64,000 nt of DNA from Ciceribacter thiooxidans (GTDB taxonomy: Bacteria; Pseudomonadota; Alphaproteobacteria; Rhizobiales; Rhizobiaceae): assembly GCF_014126615.1 (NCBI RefSeq), contig NZ_CP059896.1:1870501-1934500 (forward strand). Reading direction: 5' to 3'. Positions 18,681 through 26,451 of this stretch are shown piece after piece. Numbering within the stretch: the stretch's first letter is position 1; each line of letters begins with the position of its first letter. A program made the position numbers and the translations under genes. The notes under the pieces were generated by a model. It saw only the letters and a list, made by a program, of their open reading frames with translations, searched no databases and had not been told where the DNA came from.

Positions 18681-19070
18681 TCAAAGCCGGTCGAAATCAA
18701 TATCCGATACCTGCACCAGATCGCGCGCGAACTTCGCAATCGTCCGGGCGTTCAGAGCGGCATCCGAAATGCTGGTGCTGATGGTCGGGCCATGCACAAA
18801 GCCGCCGTTGGATTTCCCCATCCAGGAAAGCCTGCCGGAAATCCGCCGCTCATCGAGTGCGATGATTTCGAGCCTTACGGTAGAACCGGCCGGCGGCGCG
18901 TCCAGACGCTTGCGCGCCTCGCCCTCGACGGAAGAACAGGCCAGCCGGAAATTCTCCGTCATGGCAACGCCTGTCGCCGCCTGACATTCGAAAACGAGTG
19001 ATTCGGCGCCAGCACTGCTAGCCATCGACGTGGCCACGACAAACGGCAATAGCGTCCCGATCCTCTTCAT
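18681..19070 (-). CDS. Secreted protein of unknown function upstream of serralysin
   Basis: 129 aa with a signal peptide (MKRIGTLLPFVVATSMASSAGA) and a mature part of about 107 residues with two cysteines (C29, C45), possibly a disulfide. I recognise no family; it does not show the Inh inhibitor pattern. The start at 19070 is chosen for the signal peptide; an ATG 5 codons upstream is also possible and neither has a strong ribosome site. Its stop is 17 bases before the protease ATG on the same strand, so the two are probably co-transcribed. A role as inhibitor or partner of the protease is only a guess from position. Confidence 0.7.
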   Translation of the reverse strand: MKRIGTLLPFVVATSMASSAGAESLVFECQAATGVAMTENFRLACSSVEGEARKRLDAPPAGSTVRLEIIALDERRISGRLSWMGKSNGGFVHGPTISTSISDAALNARTIAKFARDLVQVSDIDFDRL

Positions 19071-19343
19071 AATCCAGTCTTGCATATCAGGCTGCCACCT
19101 TACGAAACAGCCTTTAGCAGACCGTAAATGCGAATATTCTCGCATGCGTTGTGTCGTTAACGCATTCGCGCAGCTCGTGCAACTACAATACTCTGCTATC
19201 GCAAGATATCGACGCGATCGTGGATATCGTGCGTCGAGAACGTGACGGCGGGCCGCCCTTTGGCCCCTGCCGGCGTCGGACCGTGCAGAAAACACAAGTG
19301 ATTCCATCAAGATCGCCGGTTTCCCCGTTTTCCACAGGTGAAC

Positions 19344-19359
19344 ACACAAGATGTGGTGT
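19344..19359. promoter_or_regulatory. NrdR box candidate 1
   Basis: ACACAAGATGTGGTGT matches the published NrdR consensus (acaCwAtATaTwGtgt) at 13 of 16 positions, including both outer tetrads. It lies 25 bases upstream of the -35 element at 19385. No partner box at 31-32 bases is obvious. Confidence 0.6.
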
Positions 19360-19384
19360 TAACCATTTCGGGGCAAACCAGCCC

Positions 19385-19414
19385 TTGACGGAATCGCCCG
19401 TTTCAAAGTTAATA
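19385..19414 (+). promoter_or_regulatory. Sigma-70-type promoter of nrdJ (candidate)
   Basis: TTGACG at 19385-19390, preceded by C as in the rhizobial CTTGAC consensus, is followed after 18 bases by TTAATA (19409-19414). This implies a leader of about 335 bases before the nrdJ ATG. A second -10-like CTATAT at 19592 overlaps the NrdR box there and could give a shorter transcript. Confidence 0.45.
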
Positions 19415-19588
19415 CATTCTTATGTTGCGGCGGCGGCTGGACCGGGATTAACGAGACCGGTTCGTTCCAGAAAAATCGCGATGCGAAGCGAGGGAGCAGT
19501 TCACATGACGTGGGCGCAACCTGTGGGCATTCGTGCGCGAAATTTTCCGCCTAAATGCGACACGGGGACTGGCGGAAATAAACTGTTA

Positions 19589-19604
19589 ATACTATATTTA
19601 GTGT
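19589..19604. promoter_or_regulatory. NrdR box candidate 2
   Basis: ATACTATATTTAGTGT matches the NrdR consensus at 14 of 16 positions. It contains CTATAT, a rhizobial -10 element, so binding would block transcription. It pairs with the site starting 31 bases downstream, about three helical turns and the usual NrdR spacing. Confidence 0.65.
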
Positions 19605-19619
19605 TTGCAGCCACATTCA

Positions 19620-19635
19620 CCACAAGATACAGGTC
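19620..19635. promoter_or_regulatory. NrdR box candidate 3, weaker partner
   Basis: CCACAAGATACAGGTC keeps the near-palindromic core CAAGATACAG of an NrdR box. It is weaker than the site 31 bases upstream, but the spacing fits cooperative binding of NrdR at paired boxes. Confidence 0.45.
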
Positions 19636-19756
19636 GATCATCACGGGAATGATTCACCTGAACGATATGAAGCGAGACCGGCTGCACGCGTCGAACCGAG
19701 TGGCCGGACGGGATTTGTCGCGCCGTCTGGCGCCGAACAACGAGGGACGAAGGCAG

Positions 19757-22700
19757 ATGCGCATCGAACGCCGATTTACCAAGCCGGGTCAGTCGCCCTA
19801 TGCGGAGATCGAATTCCGCAAGGCGGTGAGTGAAATCAAGAATCCGGACGGCTCGACGGTCTTCCGGGCCGCGGATATCGACGTGCCGGCGCAGTTCAGC
19901 CAGGTCGCGACCGACGTGCTGGCGCAGAAGTATTTCCGCAAAGCCGGCGTTCCGAAGATCGTCAAGAAGGTCGAGGAGAACGATGTTCCCTCCTTCCTCT
20001 GGCGGTCTGTTCCGGACACCGAAGCGCTGAAGGCGCTGCCGGAGAAAGAGCGCTACGGCGCCGAAACCGACGCCCGTCAGGTCTTTGATCGTCTCGCCGG
20101 CACCTGGGCCTACTGGGGCTGGAAGGGCAAGTATTTTTCGTCGGAAGAAGACGCCCTCACCTTCCGCGACGAACTCGCCTACATGCTCGCCACCCAGCGC
20201 GTCGCGCCGAACTCTCCGCAGTGGTTCAACACCGGCCTGCACTGGGCCTACGGCATCGACGGTCCCGGCCAGGGCCATTTCTACGTCGACCCGTTCACCG
20301 GCAAGCTCGTCAAGTCGAAGTCGGCCTATGAGCATCCGCAGCCGCATGCCTGCTTCATCCAGTCCGTCGAGGACGACCTCGTCAACGAGGGCGGCATCAT
20401 GGATCTCTGGGTGCGTGAAGCGCGCCTCTTCAAATACGGTTCCGGCACCGGTTCCAACTTCTCCTACCTGCGCGGCGAAGGCGAGAAGCTTTCGGGCGGC
20501 GGCAAGTCCTCCGGACTGATGAGCTTCCTCAAGATCGGCGACCGCGCGGCGGGCGCCATCAAGTCGGGCGGCACGACGCGGCGCGCCGCCAAGATGGTCG
20601 TCGTCGACATCGACCATCCCGACATCGAGGAATACATCAACTGGAAGGTCAAGGAAGAGCAGAAGGTGGCCGCCCTCGTCACCGGCTCGAAAATGGTCGC
20701 ACGGCACCTGAAGGCGATCATGAAGGCCTGCGTCAACTGCACGGCCGACAACGACGCCTGCTTCGACCCGAACCAGAACCCGGCGCTGAAGCGCGAAATC
20801 CGCGCTGCCAAGAAGGACCAGGTTCCGGAAAGCTACATCAAGCGGGTCATCCAGTTCGCCCAGCAGGGCTACAAGGACATGGAGTTCAAGACCTACGACA
20901 CGGACTGGGATTCGGAAGCCTATCTCACCGTCTCCGGTCAGAACTCCAACAACTCCGTTTCGCTCAAGGACGACTTCCTGCGCGCCGTTGAAGACGACGG
21001 CGAATGGAACCTGACTGCCCGCAAGGACGGCCGCGTCATGAAGACGCTGAAGGCGCGCGACCTGTGGGAGAAGATTTCCTACGCCGCCTGGGCGTCGGCC
21101 GATCCTGGCCTGCACTTCAACACGACGATGAACGACTGGCACACCTGCCCGGCCGCCGGTCCGATCCGCGCGTCGAACCCGTGCTCGGAATACATGTTCC
21201 TCGACGACACGGCCTGCAACCTCGCCTCGCTCAACCTTCTGCAGTTCAAGGACGCCAAGACCGGCAAGATCGCAATCGGCGATTATGAACATGCCGTGCG
21301 GCTGTGGACCGTCGTGCTCGAAGTCTCGGTCATGATGGCGCAGTTCCCGTCGCGCCAGATCGCCGAACTGTCCTACGAATACCGCACGCTCGGCCTCGGC
21401 TACGCAAACATCGGCGGCCTCCTGATGTCGTCAGGCATTCCCTACGACTCCGCCGAAGGCCGCGCCATCTGCGGCGCGCTGACCGCGATCATGACCGGCG
21501 TCTCCTATGCGACGTCCGCCGAGATCGCTTCGGAACTCGGCCCCTTCCCGGGCTACCAGCCGAACCGCGACCAGATGCTGCGCGTCATCCGCAACCATCG
21601 CCGCGCCGCCCATGGCATTTCCGAAGGCTATGAGGGCCTGTCGGTCGACCCGGTTGCACTCATCCATGCCGATTGCTCCGACCCGGCGCTCATCGCCCAT
21701 GCGACCGCCGCCTGGGACAAGGCGCTGGAACTCGGCGAAAAGCACGGCTACCGCAACGCTCAGGTTTCGGTTATCGCCCCCACCGGCACGATCGGCCTCG
21801 TGATGGACTGCGACACCACCGGCATCGAGCCTGACTTCGCGCTGGTCAAGTTCAAGAAGCTCGCCGGCGGCGGCTACTTCAAGATCATCAACCGCGCCGT
21901 TCCGGAAGCCCTGCGCACGCTCGGCTACTCCGAAAGCCAGATCGCCGAGATCGAGGCCTATGCGGTCGGCCACGGCAACTTCAACCAGGCACCGGCCATC
22001 AACCCCGGCACGCTCAAGGCCAAGGGCTTTACGGACGAAAAGATCGAGGCCGTCAACGCCGCGCTGAAGAGCGCCTTCGACATCAAGTTCGCCTTCAACC
22101 AGTGGACGCTCGGCGCCGACTTCCTGAAGGAGACGCTGAAGGTCACCGACGAGCAGCTTTCCGACATGAGCTTCAACCTCCTGGAGCATGTCGGCTTCTC
22201 GAAGAAGGACATCGAAGCCGCCAACATCCACATCTGCGGTGCGATGACGCTGGAAGGCGCCCCCTTCCTCAAGGCCGAGCACCTGCCGGTCTTCGATTGC
22301 GCCAATCCGTGCGGCAAGATCGGCAAGCGTTACCTCTCGGTCGAAAGCCACATCCGCATGATGGCGGCCGCCCAGCCGTTCATCTCGGGTGCGATCTCCA
22401 AGACGATCAACATGCCGAACGAGGCGACCGTCGAGGATTGCGGCAGCGCCTACATGCTCTCCTGGAAGCTCGCGCTGAAGGCGAACGCGCTCTATCGCGA
22501 CGGCTCCAAGCTCTCGCAGCCGCTCAACTCGGCGCTGGTCGAGGACGAGGAAGACGAGGATGCCATTGAGGATCTGATCCAGCAGCCGGCCGCCGCCCAG
22601 GCGGTGACGGTCACCGAAAAGATCATCGAGCGCGTCATCGAGCGCGTCACCCGTGAACGCGAAAAACTGCCGAACCGTCGCCAGGGCTATACCCAGAAGG

Positions 22701-23572
22701 CGACCGTCGGCGGCCACAAGGTGTATCTCCGCACCGGCGAATTCGGTGACGGCCGCATCGGCGAGATCTTCATCGACATGCACAAGGAAGGGGCCGCCTT
22801 CCGTGCGATGATGAACAACTTCGCCATCGCCATCTCGCTCGGCCTGCAATACGGCGTGCCGCTCGAGGAATATGTGGAGGCCTTCACCTTCACCAAGTTC
22901 GAGCCGGCCGGCATGGTCATCGGCAACGACGCGATCAAGAACGCGACGTCGATCCTCGACTACGTGTTCCGCGAACTCGCCGTCTCCTATCTCGGCCGCC
23001 ACGACCTCGCCCATGTCGACACGTCGGACTTCTCCAACACTGCGCTCGGCAAGGGCATCAAGGAGGGCAAGACCAACCTCGTCTCCACCGGCTGGACCCG
23101 CGGCTACAAGCCGACGCTGGTCGGCGGCACGGGCATCGACCGCTCGCTCGCCGAACCGAAAGGTGCCTCGACCGCCGCTCCCGCCAAGGCTTCGGCCGGC
23201 GGCAACGTGACGGCCTTTGCCGGCTCCGCCGCCCGCAAGCTCGACACGACAGTGGCGATCTCCACCTCCGAGATCGTCTCCTTCAAGCGGGACTACGAGG
23301 AACGCGCCGCCGAGCTCGCCGAGGAAATCGAGGCCGAGACGGTGGCCGACGAGGTGGGCCAGGAAAAGACCGCCCTCTTCTCCGACAAGGCCGCCGCCGA
23401 CGCGGCATCGGCCAAGGCGGAAGCGAAGAAGGTCGAGGCCGAGCGCCGCATGCGCTCGATCGCCCAAGGCTACACCGGCAACATGTGCTCGGAATGCCAG
23501 AACTTCACCATGGTGAGGAACGGCACGTGCGAGAAGTGCGACACCTGCGGGGCGACGAGCGGGTGCAGCTGA
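19757..23572 (+). CDS. nrdJ: Vitamin B12-dependent (class II) ribonucleotide reductase
   Basis: 1271 aa; reduces ribonucleotides to deoxyribonucleotides using adenosylcobalamin, independent of oxygen. The ATG at 19757 follows ACGAAGG and gives [15 protein letters not shown], the rhizobial N-terminus; the longer frame upstream is non-coding. Seen are the large-subunit barrel with [10 protein letters not shown], the radical loop region [27 protein letters not shown] and [21 protein letters not shown]. The C-terminal zinc-ribbon-like tail has four CxxC-type pairs ([15 protein letters not shown]). Rhizobia typically rely on this enzyme as their main reductase. Control by NrdR is suggested by boxes upstream. 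It is monocistronic. Confidence 0.97.
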   Translation: MRIERRFTKPGQSPYAEIEFRKAVSEIKNPDGSTVFRAADIDVPAQFSQVATDVLAQKYFRKAGVPKIVKKVEENDVPSFLWRSVPDTEALKALPEKERYGAETDARQVFDRLAGTWAYWGWKGKYFSSEEDALTFRDELAYMLATQRVAPNSPQWFNTGLHWAYGIDGPGQGHFYVDPFTGKLVKSKSAYEHPQPHACFIQSVEDDLVNEGGIMDLWVREARLFKYGSGTGSNFSYLRGEGEKLSGGGKSSGLMSFLKIGDRAAGAIKSGGTTRRAAKMVVVDIDHPDIEEYINWKVKEEQKVAALVTGSKMVARHLKAIMKACVNCTADNDACFDPNQNPALKREIRAAKKDQVPESYIKRVIQFAQQGYKDMEFKTYDTDWDSEAYLTVSGQNSNNSVSLKDDFLRAVEDDGEWNLTARKDGRVMKTLKARDLWEKISYAAWASADPGLHFNTTMNDWHTCPAAGPIRASNPCSEYMFLDDTACNLASLNLLQFKDAKTGKIAIGDYEHAVRLWTVVLEVSVMMAQFPSRQIAELSYEYRTLGLGYANIGGLLMSSGIPYDSAEGRAICGALTAIMTGVSYATSAEIASELGPFPGYQPNRDQMLRVIRNHRRAAHGISEGYEGLSVDPVALIHADCSDPALIAHATAAWDKALELGEKHGYRNAQVSVIAPTGTIGLVMDCDTTGIEPDFALVKFKKLAGGGYFKIINRAVPEALRTLGYSESQIAEIEAYAVGHGNFNQAPAINPGTLKAKGFTDEKIEAVNAALKSAFDIKFAFNQWTLGADFLKETLKVTDEQLSDMSFNLLEHVGFSKKDIEAANIHICGAMTLEGAPFLKAEHLPVFDCANPCGKIGKRYLSVESHIRMMAAAQPFISGAISKTINMPNEATVEDCGSAYMLSWKLALKANALYRDGSKLSQPLNSALVEDEEDEDAIEDLIQQPAAAQAVTVTEKIIERVIERVTREREKLPNRRQGYTQKATVGGHKVYLRTGEFGDGRIGEIFIDMHKEGAAFRAMMNNFAIAISLGLQYGVPLEEYVEAFTFTKFEPAGMVIGNDAIKNATSILDYVFRELAVSYLGRHDLAHVDTSDFSNTALGKGIKEGKTNLVSTGWTRGYKPTLVGGTGIDRSLAEPKGASTAAPAKASAGGNVTAFAGSAARKLDTTVAISTSEIVSFKRDYEERAAELAEEIEAETVADEVGQEKTALFSDKAAADAASAKAEAKKVEAERRMRSIAQGYTGNMCSECQNFTMVRNGTCEKCDTCGATSGCS

Positions 23573-23598
23573 GGGGAACTTTGAATAATAGCGGATTT

Positions 23599-23624
23599 CA
23601 GCCCGAGGATTTTTCTTCGGGCTG
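23599..23624 (+). terminator. Hairpin after nrdJ
   Basis: An 8-bp stem (CAGCCCGA/TCGGGCTG) encloses a 10-nt T-rich loop, 26 bases after the nrdJ stop. A second hairpin (CAAAGCCGG/CCGGCTTTG, 23676-23704) follows. Neither has a strong T tract, so they are weak terminators or mRNA 3'-end structures. Confidence 0.45.
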
Positions 23625-23837
23625 GAGTTCAAAGAAGAACAAAACGAGATTCCAATTTGCGTGTGTTTGAAATAGCAAAGCCGGAGTCAACGACCCCGGC
23701 TTTGAATACCGCGAAAAGGCCGAAGCCCACGCGGGGCAATGAGACTCGCATCCCCTGCCTGTAGCACGGTTAGTATATGGGGTTTCGTGTCTCAGAGTCG
23801 AGGTAGCTTTGGCAATTCGGAGTCATAGGAGATAAAT

Positions 23838-24026
23838 ATGGCACGAAATACCGGAAATGACTTCAGGCGTGGCGCGATCACGGGCCGTACACAGTTCGAA
23901 CGCCCTGACGGGCACTTTCAGAAAAGGGACGAACGAACTGGTCACTTCATGGAAGTGAAGCAGTCTGAAGGGAAATTTAAGGGCGTCGCGATGGAACCAG
24001 ACGGTCGCGATACCGAAAACTCCTAA
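23838..24026 (+). CDS. Small conserved basic/hydrophilic protein, 62 aa
   Basis: AGGAGATAAAT precedes ATG 23838. The product is highly charged, lacks hydrophobic segments and is probably disordered or nucleic-acid-associated. Its pattern NTGNDFRRGAITGRTQFE, RDERTGHFMEVKQSEGKFKG resembles a family of 50-70 aa hypothetical proteins in proteobacteria with a GxFKG-type ending. The function is unknown. It stands alone between nrdJ and a repeat cluster and has its own ribosome site and a downstream hairpin. The good ribosome site and the family-like pattern make it a real gene. Confidence 0.7.
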   Translation: MARNTGNDFRRGAITGRTQFERPDGHFQKRDERTGHFMEVKQSEGKFKGVAMEPDGRDTENS

Positions 24027-24037
24027 ATTGCACCACG

Positions 24038-24067
24038 CGGGCAATTTCGTGCCATCGGAATTGCCCG
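24038..24067 (+). terminator. Hairpin after the 62-aa gene
   Basis: A 9-bp perfect stem (CGGGCAATT/AATTGCCCG) with a 12-nt loop starts 12 bases after the stop. No T tract follows, so terminator function is tentative. Confidence 0.4.
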
Positions 24068-24123
24068 TAGTGCTCAACGTGTTTCATCAGCCGCCGCCCG
24101 TCCTCTCCTCTTGTGGGAGAGGT

Positions 24124-24254
24124 AACAAAAATCGCGATCTTAGCGTCAGCTAAGTCGCAGATTTTGTTGGTGAGGGGTAAGACGGCGGGCATGACACACA
24201 CACCCGCACCTGCAATTTCCAGGCACTTAGCTCGCGCTAAGATGCTGAAATTGC
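24124..24254. repeat. Two RIME-like intergenic palindromes
   Basis: Imperfect palindromes at 24124-24168 (centred on CTTAGCGTCAGCTAAG) and 24212-24254 (centred on CTTAGCTCGCGCTAAG) lie in tandem. The first is framed by CTCCTCTTGTGGGAGAGG and GGTGAGGGGT. This structure resembles the intergenic mosaic elements common in rhizobial chromosomes. The name is by resemblance only. Confidence 0.55.
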
Positions 24255-24275
24255 TCCATCTCGCACAGGTTGACA

Positions 24276-24422
24276 GTGGATCCTCGGGTCAAGCCCGAGG
24301 ATGACGTAGACCGTGGTTGCGCCGGTGGCGAAGGTAACGTCTTCTGTTCGCAGAGGTGTCGGCAGGGGGCGCCTGCGCATTCAGCCAGAGGTGTCATCCT
24401 CGGGCTCGACCCGAGGATCCAC
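24276..24422. repeat. 30-bp inverted repeat pair
   Basis: Copy one (24276-24305) starts GTGGATCCTCGGGTC and copy two (24393-24422) is its reverse complement with one mismatch (29 of 30). Each copy is itself a palindrome built on CCTCGGG/CCCGAGG. The 87 bases between show no gene. This sequence type is scattered in many alphaproteobacterial genomes. Confidence 0.75.
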
Positions 24423-24726
24423 GACCAAGTCCGAGCTTCGAACGGCAACGAAACGGTGCGATACGCCCGCCGCCGCCTCTACCACGAAAGCGAAGAGAAC
24501 ACCGCCGCTGCCCGCTACCTGAATTTCGGGGGAGGACGCCGACCGCAAGCGCTTTGACCGAAGAGCCCGTTGCTTTGGACCCGAATTCCTCATGCCATAT
24601 TAATGTTCCTATCCTTCCTTCTAATGCACGCGGAGCACCGCGGCCGCGGTTCACATGGCCCCGGAAGAATGGGGAATACCCCAACCCGTCACGAAGAAGG
24701 TGGGAAACACGACAACGGAGGTTCCA

Positions 24727-25269
24727 ATGAAACATCTTGCGCGCGTTGCGGTCTGCACCGCCGCTCTCGCCGTCGCATTGGCGATGCCGCCCGGGGGCGG
24801 CTTCGGCTTCGTCGACCAGGCGCTTGCCGGCAACGGAAACGGCAACGGCGGGGGGAACGGGGGCGGACATGGCGGCGGCAACGGTGGCGATCACGGCGGC
24901 GGAAACGGCGGTGGCCAGGGCAGCGGTCATGCCTCCGACAAGTCGCGGAACGGCAATGCCTACGGCAAGCTCGACACCAGGCCGGCGAAGGTGAAGGAAA
25001 CGGAGACCGAAACGTTAGGCGCGGAGGAGCTCGGCCCGCTCAACGCCGCCCACGCCTCACCGGTCGCGCGCATGTTCGCCTCGCCAAATTCGGCCGTCGG
25101 CAAGGTGGCGACCTATCAGCAAGCCCGCGCCGCAGCACTGACGCTCGAAGACCCCGCCGCCCAGACCGCCGCCCTCGACGCCGCGGTCGATCAGCTGGAG
25201 GCAGGTTTCGGTCTGACGCTCACCTCCGACCAGATCGACGAGCTGAACGCAATCCTCGATTCGCGCTGA
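24727..25269 (+). CDS. Secreted glycine/asparagine-rich protein
   Basis: 180 aa. The ATG at 24727 follows GGAGG and starts a signal peptide (MKHLARVAVCTAALAVALAM). Residues about 35-75 are a low-complexity run of G, N and H (GNGNGNGGGNGGGHGGGNGG), possibly metal-binding through histidines. The C-terminal 90 residues form an alpha-helical part (VGKVATYQQARAAALTLEDP). No named domain is recognised. It is alone, with a copper module two genes downstream. A surface or extracellular role is inferred from the leader only. Confidence 0.75.
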   Translation: MKHLARVAVCTAALAVALAMPPGGGFGFVDQALAGNGNGNGGGNGGGHGGGNGGDHGGGNGGGQGSGHASDKSRNGNAYGKLDTRPAKVKETETETLGAEELGPLNAAHASPVARMFASPNSAVGKVATYQQARAAALTLEDPAAQTAALDAAVDQLEAGFGLTLTSDQIDELNAILDSR

Positions 25270-25426
25270 GTCCGTCGACTTCCTTCGCCCTCTCCTTACG
25301 GACAGGAGAGGGCCGCGGCATTCGGCCGGAAAGGCCGCAACCGGACGCGATTGCGGCCGCATGCGCCTTGAAACCTTCGCGCGAATCAAGAGACGATCGC
25401 GCTTCCGTTTCACAACAGGGCCTACC

Positions 25427-25924
25427 ATGTCTCTTTCCTTCGACATCCGCATGGCAGACGTCGATTTCGCGCGCATGGACGTCTGCGAGAGCGAGCACTG
25501 GCAGACCCGGCTCCATTTCAACCAGAGCTATCTCGGGCGCTGCCTCGTCATCGCGAAGCGCGTGTCTGACACCTCTCTCGCCACCTGCAGCGACGAGGAA
25601 TACCACGATCTTCGATGCGTCCTGCAGCGCTATGAGCGCGTCGTCGGGGCGGCCTTCCAGCCGGCGCGCTTCAATTATACGCAGCTCGGCAACGAGTGGC
25701 CGCAGCTCCACGTTCATGCGATTCCGCGTTACGACACGCCACGCCAGTGGAAGCACTACGCCATTTCCGATACCCGCTACCACCAGAACCCCTCGCCCAA
25801 GCCGCCGCCGCCGGTGCCGCTCGAGGAAGCCTATGCGATCGCCGCCCATCTACGGGCGCTGTTTGCCGCGGACGGTGACGCCGTCGGCCGGCTCCCCCTT
25901 GAGAATGCCGCAAAAGCGTCCTAG
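25427..25924 (+). CDS. HIT-like domain protein
   Basis: 165 aa. The motif QLHVHAIPRY (H95, H97) resembles the HIT nucleotide-hydrolase signature but lacks the third histidine of HxHxHxx, as in GalT-like or degenerate members. The preceding WQTRLHFNQSYLGRCLVIAKR matches the beta-strands of HIT domains. The ATG at 25427 fits the domain edge. It may act on dinucleoside polyphosphates, but that is unproven and the altered motif argues for caution. It ends 67 bases before the copper-module gene and could be its first operon member. Confidence 0.72.
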   Translation: MSLSFDIRMADVDFARMDVCESEHWQTRLHFNQSYLGRCLVIAKRVSDTSLATCSDEEYHDLRCVLQRYERVVGAAFQPARFNYTQLGNEWPQLHVHAIPRYDTPRQWKHYAISDTRYHQNPSPKPPPPVPLEEAYAIAAHLRALFAADGDAVGRLPLENAAKAS

Positions 25925-25991
25925 ATCAAGGTGAGTGACGGAGACGGCGCATTCGATCCCGATGCATCGTCCTTCGCGGAGATCTGGCCTG

Positions 25992-26354
25992 ATGCGGCAA
26001 TTGCGCGATTTCGGGAGAATGGCATGGCTGGTGCTGCTCGTTGCGGCCGCGCTTGCCTTCGCCGGTGCACCCGGCGCCAGTGCGCACCAGACGAACTGCG
26101 GCAGTGTCATGACCGTCGTGGCCGACGGCGCTCACCAGCACCATCATACAAACTCCGGCGGTACCACCGCCGCAAAGGCGGCTGCGGTTCCCTGCTGCAC
26201 GACGGCCTGCCCGCTCTGTGTTTCGGCAGCCGGTCCTGCCGGCGTTACCCGCCAGACAGCGGCCTTCCTCCATCTTCGGTTTGCCGAACGCCAGTTCGGC
26301 CTTTCCGGCAGCGAGCCTTCCCCGGATTTAGAACCACCACGAACCCTCGCCTGA
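25992..26354 (+). CDS. Small Cys/His-rich exported protein of copper module (DUF2946-like)
   Basis: 120 aa. The ATG at 25992 is preferred because CGGAG lies 10 bases upstream; in-frame GTG 25935 and ATG 25962 are alternatives. A signal or membrane segment (MAWLVLLVAAALAFAG) is followed by AHQHHHTN and VPCCTTACPLCVSA, a likely metal site, and a terminal EPPRTLA. The layout resembles DUF2946-type small proteins found beside copper genes. It lies 97 bases before the multicopper oxidase. The family call is tentative; copper binding is inferred from residues and context. Confidence 0.65.
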   Translation: MRQLRDFGRMAWLVLLVAAALAFAGAPGASAHQTNCGSVMTVVADGAHQHHHTNSGGTTAAKAAAVPCCTTACPLCVSAAGPAGVTRQTAAFLHLRFAERQFGLSGSEPSPDLEPPRTLA

Positions 26355-26451
26355 TCGATCCGCCAGCCGCGTCCCAGCGGCGGCATGTCCCCACATGCAT
26401 GGATGAAACTGCTGTCGGCCACACCGACGCAACGATCAGGAGAAAAAGATC

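Larger units (their letters stand above)
19071..19756 (+). promoter_or_regulatory. Long control region between protease operon and nrdJ
   Basis: 686 bases with no convincing gene; the open frame leading into nrdJ here has no homologous look. It holds three NrdR-box candidates, a CTTGAC/TTAATA promoter and a CTATAT -10 element, listed separately. It must also carry the promoter of the divergent protease operon, which I could not place. No B12-box or cobalamin riboswitch pattern was seen. Confidence 0.6.
24027..24726. other. Intergenic stretch of palindromes, no gene seen
   Basis: 700 bases between the 62-aa gene and the Gly-rich protein gene. The short open frames here are in repeated palindromic DNA and look non-coding. 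It contains the repeats listed separately, and at its end the leader of the Gly-rich gene. Confidence 0.6.

Noticed and set aside
19415..19756. Cobalamin riboswitch in the nrdJ leader
   Set aside because: No B12-box-like sequence or matching arm structure found by eye. A covariance model search would settle it.
19151..19756. N-terminal extension of nrdJ by about 200 codons
   Set aside because: The open frame covers promoter and NrdR-box sequence, has no family-like residues, and the ATG at 19757 with its ribosome site gives the normal N-terminus.
21431..23632. A 733-codon open frame on the minus strand opposite nrdJ
   Set aside because: It is antisense to a certain gene in high-GC DNA; long antisense frames are expected there, and its composition is not protein-like.
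24100..24430. CRISPR array
   Set aside because: The repeats are palindromes in differing forms and unequal spacing, not identical direct repeats with spacers, and no cas genes are present.
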